Below are positions 1 through 10,339 of a stretch of 64,000 nt of DNA, one piece after another (the stretch's first letter is position 1; the number at the start of each line of letters is the position of its first letter). Both the position numbers and the translations under genes were made by a program. Source of the DNA: Xestospongia bergquistia (taxonomy: Eukaryota > Porifera > Demospongiae > Haplosclerida > Petrosiidae); assembly GCA_963965975.1 (NCBI GenBank), contig OZ014414.1, positions 9,295,230-9,359,229 of the forward strand, read 5' to 3'. Below the pieces are notes generated by a model. It worked only from the letters and a program-made list of their open reading frames with translations. It was not told the DNA's origin and made no database searches.

Positions 1-109
1 AAATTTAACACACACACACAAAAAGCTTATAGCTAGCTAGGTCTAATTAAATTTAAAGACTGTATGCGCATGTATGTTAAAACAATAATGAATATATAAA
101 GAGTCTGTG

Positions 110-640
110 TTTCAACTTGTACTATTGTTGCTCTTAATTATAAGCTTCAAAAAATCAATTATATGTGATATGTGCATTTTTGCATTAGCTGGACCTAATA
201 ATATACTTAGTTGTGTATAGCTATTGAGCAATTTCCAGGAGATCACTAGTATAACTTATAGTTATCTTAAGTGACCACATTTCTTCTGACACTAAAAATG
301 AATTGATTTATCCAATCGATTATCATTAATTTTAGTTATAAACATACCATATTAGGAAAAACAAGAAAAAACAGGTGTATTTTTATTACTATGCAGAACA
401 ATTTCCAGGAGATCATTATCATAGGTACATATGATAATGATCTCCTGGAAATTGTTCTGCCGGTTATAATTATCTTTAGTTACCACACTTCCTCTGATGA
501 TCTCCTGGAAAACATTCTATAACTATACACAACTAAGTATCATTAGGTCCAGCTAATGCAAAAATGCAAGTAGTACATATAATTGATTTGTTGAAGTTTA
601 AGACCAACAATAGTACAATTTGAAACACATCATTAAGTAT
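110..640. mobile_element. Foldback MITE-like element with long inverted repeats
   Basis: The left arm (about 110-270) and right arm (about 480-630) are imperfect reverse complements: both carry the block for the sequence 'gcattagctggacctaa', 'tacttagttgtgtatag' and 'tttccaggagatca'. A second, inner palindrome (about 396-460) repeats the 'acaatttccaggagatcat' block on both strands around a 7-base spacer. Another partial copy of the same material lies at about 1485-1660. No open transposase frame was seen, so this fits a non-autonomous foldback DNA element inserted between AT-hook exon units. Confidence 0.6.
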
Positions 641-1900
641 TATTTCAAGTGGTTGCTATTGACTTTAGTTTCTTTTTTGATCACCAAGTTTTGACTTCAA
701 TTCAGGGAAGTAATTTAATTATTATTACTTTAAGATTATGTAAGACATATATAGTTTACAATAGTATGTATTGTGTTTATATAGTATATTATGTTAAATC
801 TTTGTATTAAGTAAGGGATTGACCATAACTAAGTGCATATAAATGAACTGTCATCCTATTGATATAATAAAAATTTAGTATGAAATTACCTTACTTCCAT
901 AGTCTAGTATAAACAAACTTTTTATGTGATCTCTTTTTGTTAGGAAGAAGAGGAAGGACAGCAAGATGAAGAGCCTCCATCAAAAAAGCCTACAGCAAAA
1001 CCTTCACCTCAAAAACGTAGACGAGGACCTCCTTCTGGAAGCACTTCAAGTACCCAAAAAAAAGGAGCTGCAGAAGCACCACGTTCTAAGAAGGTGAATC
1101 ACTTCATCGGTCCTTAACAAGTCAATTATTAATAAGCAATTGTCTTAAGTACCAGTAACAGAATGCCTTTTTTTAATTTGAAATTATACATTTATATTTA
1201 GTGTATACATGTTGTATGCAAGATTTCAAAATTTTACTGATTCCTAAGCTTAGGATACTGACATAAACAGACTTTTCAATGACTCTGATTTCAGCATATG
1301 GTATAAGATTCCATACATGCATCAAATTCCTCAGGTTTAGTATTGATAAACTTACTATGATAACAATAGATGGGGTTTGTTTTATGATTGTAGTACATGT
1401 ATTATTACTATCTATATACCATATTACGAAAAACAAGAAAACAAGAAAAACCAGAAAAAACAGTTGCATTTTATTACTACACAGAACAATTTCCAGGAGA
1501 TCATTAGCAAGGTTATAGTTATCTTTAGTGACCACACTTCTTCTGATGATCTCCTTCTACAGCTATACACAACTATAAGTATATCATTAGGTCCAGCTAA
1601 CCTAAAAATGAATGTATCATGTATAATTGTTGAAGAGCAGCAATAAGTACAAGTTAAAACACATCGATCATTAATTAAGTATTATTTCAAGTGGTTGCTA
1701 TTGACTTTAGTTTCGTTTTTGATCACCAAGTTTTGGCTTCAATTTAGGGAAGTAATTTAATTATTATTACTTTAAGATTATGTAAGACATATATAGTTTA
1801 CAATAGTATGTATTGTGTTTATATAGTATATTATGTCAAATCTTTGTATTAAGTAAGGGATTGACCATAACTAAGTGCATATAAATGAACTGTCATCCTA
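640..1900. repeat. Direct duplication of an intron block (two copies)
   Basis: The segment about 632-880 recurs at about 1672-1900 in the same orientation with only a few differences (for example both contain 'aagtggttgctattgac' and 'agggattgaccataac'). The spacing is roughly 1,040 bp. The copies flank the first decayed AT-hook exon and show that the exon block grew by tandem duplication. Confidence 0.75.
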
Positions 1901-2854
1901 TAGATTGCCTTTCGTTAATACTTAAAAAACTGAGTTCTACAAATAAATTCATAATATTTAGTGATTTTAAAGTCCAATTTATTTACTTAACTAAAATTTA
2001 AGTACATTAATTTTATTACTAATATATTACTAATTAGTAATATTTTAATAACACACTTGCTATATATAATTATGTATAATCAATAGCTTAGTTGCTCTAT
2101 TTTTTAAGGGCAAACTTTAGTCCAATAGTCTGGACTATTTGATTAGTCAAATTGAGGAATTGAATCATCCAAAAATTCTAAGGGTAGTATACTGTAGTAT
2201 ACTGGTATGAACAAGCTTTTTTCCTGTAATCTCTTTTTATTTATTTATTTATATTTCTAGTTGAAAAAAGAGGATGGGCAACAAGATATTGAAGAGGAAG
2301 ATGATGGACAACAACATCAAGATGAGGAGCCTACACCACAAAATCGTGGACAAGGACATACTCCAGGAAGCACCTCCCAAAAAAGAGGAGCTTCGAAAAC
2401 ACCACCTCCTAAGGTGAATCAATTAATTGGTCCTTAACAAGTCAATCTTATTTAAAAGCAATTGTTGTGAGTACCAGTAACAGAATGCCTTATTTTAATT
2501 TGAAATTAATACATTTAGATTAGAATATGGTGTATGCAAGATTTCAGAAATTTACTGATTTCTAAGCTTAGTATACTGACATAAACAGGCTTTTTTAAAT
2601 AATTTCTGATCCCAACACATAGTATACAAGATTTCATACTTGTGTCAGATTCCTCAGGTTTAGTATTGATTACTTACTATGATAATATATAGCAATAAGC
2701 GAGGTTTGTTTATGATTGTAGTACATGTATTATTACTATCTATATACCATATTAGGAAAAACAAGAAAAACCAGAAAAACCAGAAAACAAGAAATCCAAA
2801 AAAGAAAAAGGTTCTGTTATGCGTCAGGACAGAATCACACACACCAAAAAATAA
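944..2854 (+). CDS. AT-hook/HMGA-like protein, 3' part only (5' end outside window or lost)
   Basis: Three phase-0 open exons with good splice sites are seen: 944-1093 (50 codons), 2261-2413 (51 codons) and a terminal exon 2756-2854 (32 codons plus TAA). The first two are duplicates of exon 2 of the neighbouring HMGA-like gene at 4367-5232: an acidic stretch, a proline-rich linker, then a basic motif. The AT-hook core is decayed: the neighbour's KRGRGRPPGS is here KRRRGPPSGS and NRGQGHTPGS, so minor-groove binding by these hooks is doubtful. The terminal exon starts at the same acceptor context (ATTAG|GAAAAACAAG) as exon 3 of the neighbour and is Lys-rich. The 3' flank (about 2860-2940) also matches that of the neighbour. 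No initiator exon is visible. It may be a pseudogene or the tail of a paralog that starts upstream of the window. Confidence 0.5.
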
Positions 2855-2939
2855 AACATTATTTTCAATTATTAAGATTTTTCCATTTACATGTTGTGAT
2901 AGTACTGGAATACTATAGGACGTACATAATGAATATTAC

Positions 2940-3125
2940 CTTTTTTTTCATGTAATTAATTTGTTTTTTTGAAAATGAGAATTAAAGAAAACTTAAAATG
3001 AATGTGATTGAGGAGAATGACAGAGAGTGGGAGGGGAAAGTGACTAACCCTCTAATTAATAAATTATTTTAATTATCTTTTACTAACCAATCAATTCTTA
3101 TGTATTATGTCTTAATATACAGCTG
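2940..3125. other. Intergenic interval between AT-hook paralog and GET1
   Basis: No gene is seen. The first half continues the duplicated 3' flank shared with the HMGA-like gene (compare about 5330-5370). GET1 ends at 3126 on the other strand, so the two genes converge here. Confidence 0.5.
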
Positions 3126-4272
3126 TTACTTTTCCGTTAATAATATTGTATATGATATTACAATATGACAAGCAATGCTCCATATTGGAACTCCCAGTGT
3201 ATCTATAAATAACACAAAAAAATAATATTAAAAGAAACTGTTTGAATTATTATGATAACCTGTTAAACCTGTTGGAAAAGCCAGTAATTTCTCTAGTGGC
3301 CATAATGAGTTTTGTGGGAAGTAAGCAACAGGTGTACTTCTATTGGCTACCACAACAGCAATACGAAAACCTTCCTATAAATATACATATCATTCCTTTC
3401 TTTTAATATTATTGTTCTTCTATATATTATAGGAGACCATAGCCTCACAAAGGATTAAGAACAAAGTATACGACTACAATATTGTAGTATTTAGCTCCTT
3501 CCTCCTTTGCAAGGCAATTGGGTTCTCTGTGTGTCTATTCTCTTCATATAGAAGATCAGTTTGTTATTAGAACTTACTATCAAAATGGTCAATGCTATAA
3601 TGAAATTTCTTTGAACAGAATGTACTCTTCCATCAAGTTGTTTCTCTTAATATTTAAGTAGAAAGTGAGACAAGGAGCTCATTATACTAACTCACTAAGA
3701 TTATCTAGTTCATCTTTTTTAGATGCTTTGATGTTCCAGAGAGGAACTCTCTCTTCCTATAGAGTAATGATAATAGTGTGTACATGTTTCCATGACAATA
3801 GTACAAGAAAACATTAAAAATGTACAAGCAAACAAGACAATATAAACAAAATCTCTTTGATCTTATAATAAACGCAAATATCACAATATTATTATAAGTG
3901 TCTAAATGACACCAGTTACTTTAACAATCATTTGAGTAATCTGGCTCTACAAGAATGATTTCTAGAGACATACAAAACTAATTTAATACAACATTACATG
4001 TGTACTATACTAACAATCAACATACCATAGCATCTGTAGATTTTATTCTCTCTTCTAAAGCCCTAATCTCAATTTCCAGACTTGTCTGTATAGAACGTTC
4101 CTTAACAATGAGTTCAGTCAACTAATAAACGTTAATACAGTATAATTAATGTGTTTAATTAAAGTCTTACCAATCTTGAAACACTTCTCTTTAGTTTATG
4201 TAATATTTTAGTCAATATACTAACGATTAATATTAAACCTGCAAGCCAAACTTCTACTTCAATGTCAGCCAT
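3126..4272 (-). CDS. GET1: GET1/WRB, receptor subunit for tail-anchored protein insertion
   Basis: Six minus-strand exons join in phase: 4171-4272, 4026-4121, 3696-3756, 3578-3645, 3269-3374 and 3126-3202, giving 169 aa (human WRB/GET1 has 174). Seen: an N-terminal membrane helix (about residues 8-22), a charged coiled coil (about 30-95), a second membrane helix (about 97-115), the loop VAYFPQNSLWPLEKLLAFPT and a third membrane helix near the C-terminus. The loop aligns well with WRB 'PVAVVPSKWITPLDRLVAFPT', the most conserved part of the family. The protein sits in the ER membrane with GET2/CAMLG and receives tail-anchored proteins from the GET3/TRC40 ATPase. The ATG lies 94 bp from the ATG of the divergent HMGA-like gene, suggesting a shared promoter. 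The identification rests on topology, length and this loop. Confidence 0.88.
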
Positions 4273-4366
4273 CTTGATTAATTAATAGGCGTGGCGTCTA
4301 ACCCAATTGAGCGCGCCAAGTCAAGTTGACACTTCTGAAAAAGACAAGTGTAACAATACCCTAAAA
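4273..4366. promoter_or_regulatory. Shared divergent promoter of GET1 and the HMGA-like gene
   Basis: Only 94 bp separate the two start codons on opposite strands. The interval is locally GC-rich for this region (GGCGTGGC, GAGCGCGCC) and lacks an obvious TATA box. Its role is inferred from position. Confidence 0.5.
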
Positions 4367-5232
4367 ATGCCTGCTAAGAAAAAGTCCAAGGTTATTTTAA
4401 TGGAACCTGAAATATATAGAATCAGAGAGAATTATAATATTTTTTGAAAAATATCTAGTCAAACTTCTTTTTTATTTCTAGGTGGAGGAAGAAGAGGTTG
4501 ATGTTCAACAGTCTTATAGCGAAGAGGAAGAAGAAGAAGGACAACAACCTCAAGATGAGGAGCCTCCACCATCAAAGCCTGCAGCACAACCTTCAGCACA
4601 AAAACGTGGACGAGGACGTCCTCCTGGAAGCACTTTGAGTACCCAAAAAAAAGAAGGAGCTTCAAAAGCACCACGTCCTAAGAAGGTGAATTAATTAATT
4701 GGTCCTTAACAAATCAAATGTTAATTGTAAGCAATTGTTTTGAGTACTAGTAACATATATCTTACTTTAATATGAAATTAACTCATTTAGATTTTGGGTG
4801 TGGTGCATGAAAGATTTCAAAAATTTACTGATTTTTAAGCTTAGTATACTGACATGAACAGGCTTTTTAAATAATTTATGACTTCAACACATAGTATACA
4901 AGATTTCATATTTGTATCAGATTCCTTAGGTTTAGTCCTGATTTAAATAGGCAGAGTTTGTTATATAATTGTACGTGTATTATTGCTATCTGCATACCAT
5001 ATTAGGAAAAACAAGAAAAACCAGCTGCATCAACTGAAGATGCACAAGATACTGATGATAAACCAAAACGAGGACGTGGTCGCCCCCGCAAGGTACAACA
5101 CTATTGTCATTATCATTATTACTATATAATGTAATTATTTTGTTATAGAATCCTCCAAAATTACAAGACGACAAACCCAAACGACCAAGGGGTCGTCCTA
5201 AAAAACCTACAGAAGCTCCAGTTGAAAAGTAG
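4367..5232 (+). CDS. HMGA-like chromatin protein with three AT hooks
   Basis: Four phase-0 exons: 4367-4390 (MPAKKKSK), 4482-4685, 5006-5092 and 5149-5232, giving 132 aa. The protein has a short basic start, an acidic Gln-rich stretch (about residues 9-35), a Pro/Ala linker and three AT hooks: KRGRGRPPGS (exon 2), KRGRGRPRK (exon 3) and KRPRGRPKKP (exon 4). AT hooks with an RGRP core bind the minor groove of AT-rich DNA; proteins built this way act as nuclear architectural factors. In contrast to vertebrate HMGA, the acidic part is N-terminal rather than C-terminal. Exon 2 has been copied upstream at 944 and 2261. It is transcribed away from GET1 and is followed 278 bp later by APEX1, whose N-terminus resembles it. 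Confidence 0.85.
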
Positions 5233-5510
5233 ACATTGTACTACTACAAATCAAAGCATGAATTATTTTCAATTATTAAGATTTTTCCATTTACATGTTG
5301 CTATAGTACTGGAATACTGTAGCACATACATAATGAATATTACTTTTAAGTTCTTTTGCGTTAATTAATTTGTGTTTTTTGAAAACTAAGAATAATAGTT
5401 TATTCCCCTTTTAAAAAAAAAATTAATTTGGATGTGGGTGTGGTTTTGGTAAAAGCGCCAAACCTCGTGTACTTTTCCTTGTGCTATAGTACGAGTTCTA
5501 CTTAACAGAA
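5233..5510. promoter_or_regulatory. Intergenic region and APEX1 upstream region
   Basis: 278 bp between the HMGA-like stop and the APEX1 ATG. The first 140 bp match the 3' flank of the upstream AT-hook paralog (about 2860-2960). The last 100 bp, with GTGGGTGTGG and AAAGCGCCAAA, are the likely APEX1 promoter; the GCGCCAAA string resembles an E2F-type site, which is suggestive only. Confidence 0.4.
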
Positions 5511-8500
5511 ATGCCTCCCAAGAAAAAGCCCAAGGTACTACAGTCACATGATATCACGTGATACTTCTTTTGCTAACTATATTAGACATCAGAGTCTGAG
5601 GAAGAGGAAGAAGAATTTCAGCCATCATTTAGTGAAGATGATGAAGATGATGAACCAGAAGTTATGCCGACTAAAGGGACAAGAGGTCGTCCCAGAAAAG
5701 GGGGAAATCGAGGACGTAAAGTATGGGACCCCTACTTGTTGATTATATTATAAGACAATATATATATGTATTAGTAGATATTCTTTTTAATGGCATATCT
5801 ATAGGTCTGGCAAGAAGTTATTCTGTGCTGCATATTGTTAGGGTTACAGGATAGGTATCATTTTAATACACAACAAACAAAGTATGGACTTCCTACAGAC
5901 ACTGTCTTTCAATTAACACAGTGACTGTTTGTCCAGTTGGAAGTCTATTTGTTGTGATATTAAACCCCGCCCCCTAAACCCTAAGCATTAACTATACACA
6001 ACAAAGTATGGACTTCTTGCCAGACAGTCTCTGAGTTTGAGAGACGTAGTAGTTTACAAGATATAGTGTTTAGAAGTACCAGTTGGCCATTAATAAGTAA
6101 AATGTCCTCTTTTGGATCTCTCTACAAATACAGCTAGTTTGATGTTCAAGTTCAATGGTTTTAACATTTTCATAATTTCATTCCTAAACTGTATCATGAA
6201 AATGTGAAAATAAAAGCATCTGTTTTTATGTAAAATATTATGACTCTGTTTCCATAGCGACCAGTCAGTGAAGATGAAGATGAAGAGTACCAACCAAATA
6301 AAAAGCCAAAAGGACGTGCACGAAAGAAAACTGAAGAGGCAAGTGTCTATTTTTATTTTCAATATAACATTACATCATATTTGTTCTAAAAATAGAGCGA
6401 AGATGATGACGATGAAGAATTTAAACCATCCAAAAAGGTACAGACAGCTGCAAGGAAAACAAAAACTGTCAAAAAGAAGCCAAAAGTTATGGCACAGTCT
6501 CTAGAGGACCCTGATACAGAGGGAGGTCCTGAGATAGCATCTCCTCCTCTTCTTTCCTTGAAGACATCACAAAGTCGTACAGACTGGAGCGCGATTGATT
6601 TGTCATCTGATGCTACAACTAAAGATGATAAGTGGGTGTGGTTTTGATAATGAAAGTGAATATCATTTCATTTTTAATAGACCGTGGACGCACAAATTTT
6701 CCTCTTGGAATGTCAATGGCATAAAGGCTTGGCTAAAGGTAAGTCAATTATTTAGTTGTATTTCCTTTTAATAATAGTTTATGTATAGTAGAGTACAGAA
6801 CCTAATAAGACAGTCTGGATCTCATACCACATACTTTAATACTTCATGTTAAGGGTTTATGGAATAGGAATCAGTCTTAAAATATGGTGATCTTAAACTG
6901 TCTTATGGAATTGTGTAATAGAACTTGTTTATTTCCGTCAAAATTAAAATGTATTTGCATTTTATTTTCATAGAAGTAGCAAAATATTGTGTAATATAAC
7001 TTGTTGACATGTCAATTAATAGCTTGTTTATACAGTCTAAATGCCATATCTAAAACGAATTTGATTGGTCAGTTGTTAGGGTGAAGGGGTGTGTGGTTTA
7101 TTATGTAGTATACAACCAATCAAATTCATTTAAAGATACATACATTGTTTGTAGATATAATATCTGATTTTTTTAGAGTGATGGTTTAGAATACATCAAA
7201 CAAGAATGTCCAGACATTTTTTGTCTGCAAGAAACTAAATGCTCAGAAAGTGACTTACCCAAGGTTTGTCATGTGACCTATGCTAATTACTCATGTGACT
7301 ATCATGTGATCATTTCATCTAGTCTGATCTAGAAGTGCCGGGATACCATACTTATTGGTATTCTGCTGAAAAGAAAGGCTATAGTGGAACAGGGTATGAC
7401 ATCATGTCACATGACAATCACATTACTTATTTATAGGATGTATTGTAAAGAGGAACCTTTAAATGTCACTTATGGAATTGGTAAGTCAATACTGGTCAAA
7501 CAAGTTTCGATAACTTGATAAACAGGTATCGAGAAGCATGATAATGAGGGTCGAGTGATAACTGCTGAATTTGAGGACTTTTATTTTATAACAGCATATG
7601 TTCCTAATGCCGGTGATAAATTGAAACGGTATGAAGGAAATTTTTTCTCATACCGTTTAATTAGAACATTATACATGTATTAATCATGTCCATCTATGTA
7701 GGTTGGATTACAGAGTGGGGGAATGGGATCCAGACTTTAGAAATTACCTTCAAACTCTGGACAAGACTAAACCTGTTATATTGTGTGGTGATTTAAATGT
7801 AGCTCATAATGAAATAGGTAGGCAATATTCTACCACTTAAAATATACTTTATAGAGAATAAAATGATTAAACTGGTCGGTCCATTGTTCTTTCCAAGCTA
7901 GTATTAATACGACATGGCCGCCAGCTTAATGCTTCAGTATAGTCCATTGAATTGGAGACTGAATTTATGTATTATAAATTCACTATACTATAGTATAATG
8001 AATACTAAAGTATATATAGACACTATAGTAGATCTTTGCACTAACCATGTCTAGAATTTGTGTCATACGAAATGTTTTATTTAGATCTAGCTAATCCAAA
8101 ATCAAATCAAAAAACATCTGGTTTTACAAAAGAAGAGAGAGCATCTTTTACTACATTACTAGAAGAGAGCAAGTTTGTGGATTCATTCAGACATCTTTAT
8201 CCTGACAAGAAAGATGCCTACTCATATTGGTCATATCGTTCTAATGCCAGAGCTAACAACAAAGGATGGTATGTTACTTATTACATAGCTACCATTAGTA
8301 AGCTCTAGACTAGTGAACATCAGTACTTACCACAGTGACCTAGGATAGCTACTATATTAGTAAACTTGACTAGTAAACATCAGTACTTACCACAGTGACC
8401 TAGGATAGCTACCATTAGTAAGCTCTAGACTAGTAAACATCTGTACTTACCACAATGACTTCATTTATAATTATGTATATTCTCTTTTATTTAGGAGGTT

Positions 8501-8612
8501 AGACTATTTTGTCATATCTGATCGTTTGGTAAACAATTTATGTGACAGTATGATTCGTCCACAAGTTTATGGCAGTGACCATTGTCCTATTGTTCTCTTA
8601 TTAGCTTTGTAA
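5511..8612 (+). CDS. APEX1: AP endonuclease 1 (ExoIII family) with AT-hook N-terminal extension
   Basis: Twelve exons join in phase: 5511-5534, 5586-5720, 6258-6338, 6396-6631, 6681-6738, 7177-7263, 7323-7393, 7437-7480, 7526-7628, 7702-7817, 8085-8268, 8495-8612; 418 aa (human 318). The enzyme cleaves the DNA backbone 5' to abasic sites in base-excision repair. Active-site motifs are present in order: SWNVNG (Asn), LQETKCS (metal Glu), TAYVPNAG (Tyr), CGDLNVAH (Asp/Asn), RLDYFVIS and GSDHCPI (Asp-His). The residue matching the mammalian redox Cys65 is Ser (KFSSWNVNG), so repair but not the mammalian redox role is expected. About 150 N-terminal residues before the fold are acidic and Lys-rich, with an AT hook (RGRPRKGG) and basic clusters; nuclear targeting is likely. 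Intron 3 starts with GCAAGT instead of GT. Confidence 0.95.
5805..6025. mobile_element. Short MITE in APEX1 intron 2
   Basis: The left end GTCTGGCAAGAAGT (5805-5818) is the exact reverse complement of the right end ACTTCTTGCCAGAC (6012-6025), giving 14-bp terminal inverted repeats around about 190 bp. Inside are further inverted pieces (AACAAAGTATGGACTTC and GAAGTCTATTTGTTG). There is no coding capacity; it fits a non-autonomous DNA transposon. Confidence 0.65.
7047..7138. mobile_element. 92-bp foldback element in APEX1 intron 5
   Basis: TATCTAAAACGAATTTGATT at the left and its near reverse complement (AATCAAATTCATTTAAAGATA region) at the right form an arm of about 23 bp with a short loop. 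It is a miniature inverted-repeat element or a stable intronic hairpin; nothing is coded. Confidence 0.5.
8286..8460. repeat. Tandem repeat in APEX1 intron 11
   Basis: About three copies of a unit of roughly 60 bp containing AACATCAGTACTTACCACAG and TAGGATAGCTAC. Each unit carries a decoy donor-like string. The tract lies between the exon 11 donor (8268) and the exon 12 acceptor (8494). Confidence 0.8.
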
Positions 8613-8754
8613 ATAACTCTGCCCCCTTCATTAAAACTTCATATTAACATTAGTTGTTTAATTTTGATTAATCATCAACCAATTCCCCTACTTTTTTAAA
8701 TATTCATTAATCTGGTAAGGCTTATGAATAATTAATTAATCAACTTGGCTCTAT

Positions 8755-8880
8755 CTATCTATATATATATATTATATACATGATATATATATATGAGTTA
8801 TGTCATATTATATATTATATACATGATATATATATATGAGTTATGTCATATTATATATTATATAATATGACATAACTAAC
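8755..8880. repeat. AT-rich tandem and inverted repeat
   Basis: Two tandem copies of a block with TATATACATGATATATATAT and GAGTTATGTCATATTATAT are followed by the reverse complement ATATAATATGACATAAC. The tract can fold back and lies between the APEX1 3' end and the MCMDC2-derived fragment. Confidence 0.75.
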
Positions 8881-8887
8881 TTCTGTT

Positions 8888-10330
8888 ATGTGTACCTTTA
8901 CTCTTCTGAATGATGTGGGTGTGACATCTAGGGGTGGTTTCAATGAATCCTTTGACCTGCTTATGATAACATGTTGTCATCTATCTGTGATGAAGTCATG
9001 TGACCCAGTGGATAAATCACATGAATAATTTCTAACCTCTTTTCCCATATAAATAGCAATATTTTCATCTCTAACATGAGGACAACATTGTACATATAAT
9101 GGAGAATACCCTACAAATGAAATAAGTCATAATTCTGAGATATCCTTAGATAAATACCGTAAGGGTACAAATTTTCGAGGGTTTAAATTTTCGTGTTTTT
9201 TAAATTTTGCTTTATTATTTAAATTTCGTGGGTATTAATTTTCGTGTTTAGTGGGTGTGAAGTATTAACTAATGGGTGTGGTGTCAGACACGTGTTGTGA
9301 TTACAAGCGTGATTTTCCCGAAGTATGGCTACGTATTCCATTGAATCCATGGTGAGAGGGTACCATGTATACAAGAAAATCTGGGAGGCAGTTGACGGAG
9401 AAGTACTTCAGTGTAAAATAGAAAGAAGTAACCCTTTACAGTAGCCGTTATTTACACGCTTTATTGAGATCAAGTGATTATGCGTGGGTGGAATAAAAGT
9501 TAAATTTCGTGTTAAAACAACAATCCACGAATATAGCGAAATTAAATCCCCCACGAAAATTTATACCCTTACGGTAGTTGTCTAACTAATGTCATCATTA
9601 ATAGAGTAACCTTGGCTTCCTGGACTGTGAGATATCTTTACAGTAATACACATACATTAATAGTATACTCATTGACAATTAGATTAGCCCATTTCAAGTT
9701 AAATACAAGAACTCTACTATATTGAATTACTGACAGATTATGTAGACATGTATCATATAATGTAGTGACTGAAAAAACTTGCAAGACTTAACACACTAGT
9801 CATATGATCAATCACATGACACATACCTCTAAGTATCACTGTAAACCTTGATAACGTATATTCTTAGAACATATTTGTCCAGTGTTGATCAGGGCTTCAT
9901 TTGATACAATAGTAATGAACATTTTATCTGTGTAAACTATACAGATTAGAGTAAACTTAGTAAATTTATTAATGTTGTTTTAAACTCTAAACAATATGTA
10001 ATTACATTAATACATTATGTTAATACATTTGTTTAGAAATATTACAATTAGTTATGTGACATTTGTACTATTACATTGAAAAGTAGCTTAGTAACTAAAT
10101 ATACATACTTATAGGGTAAACAGTGTCAACATTAAAAGCTTAAGAATACAACTGATATTGATTATCAATAACTTACCAACAAGACTATAGTGGACTATGT
10201 CTTCAACTAGCTAGTATAGAGCCACAACAATAACAGATGAGGTCACTTTCACACATGTACTGTCATTAGAATTAGCTGTGTGTCATGTGTGTTGACTAGT
10301 ATAGGCACAACAATTGACATTGTCAATTTG
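8888..10330 (-). pseudogene. Partial MCMDC2 copy, internally deleted
   Basis: Matches to the full minus-strand MCMDC2 gene: 8888-9156 matches the last two exons (compare 13850-14125), the part after the MITE to about 9775 matches the following intron, and 9790-9970 then jumps to exon 7 (compare 16340-16500), with exon 6-like sequence at about 10165-10235 (compare 16757-16824). Exons 8 to 18 are absent. The join lies at a 50-bp sequence ('cactagtcatatga' to 'cacatgacacatacctct') that occurs in the intact gene at both about 14335 and 16350, so the deletion probably arose between these direct repeats. The reading frame is not maintained. A MITE (9157-9574) interrupts the copy. Confidence 0.8.
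9157..9574. mobile_element. 418-bp MITE with TA target duplication and HIRAN-like ORF scrap
   Basis: Terminal inverted repeats start CCGTAAGGGTA at the left and read CCGTAAGGGTA from the right end inward, continuing with AAATTTTCG on both sides. TA dinucleotides flank it (9155-9156, 9575-9576). The paralogous MCMDC2 locus at about 14115-14130 is the empty site (GATAAATAGTTGTC), so both ends are exact. This fits a Tc1/mariner-type non-autonomous element. Inside, 9325-9444 codes 39 aa (motifs VRGYHVYKKIWEAV and GEVLQCKIE) resembling, from memory, the start of HIRAN-like domains found in many copies in sponges and cnidarians; that match is unverified. Confidence 0.8.
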
Positions 10331-10339
10331 ATAGTCTCA

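Noticed and set aside
1173-1535. 120-codon minus-strand frame over the AT-hook repeat
   Set aside because: Reverse shadow of an AT-rich intron; its relatives at 2660 and 4986 differ in frame and it has no splice or start context.
3902-3946. Alternative third GET1 exon ending in stop
   Set aside because: It would truncate the protein at 80 aa; skipping to 3756 keeps the family length, second membrane helix and conserved loop.
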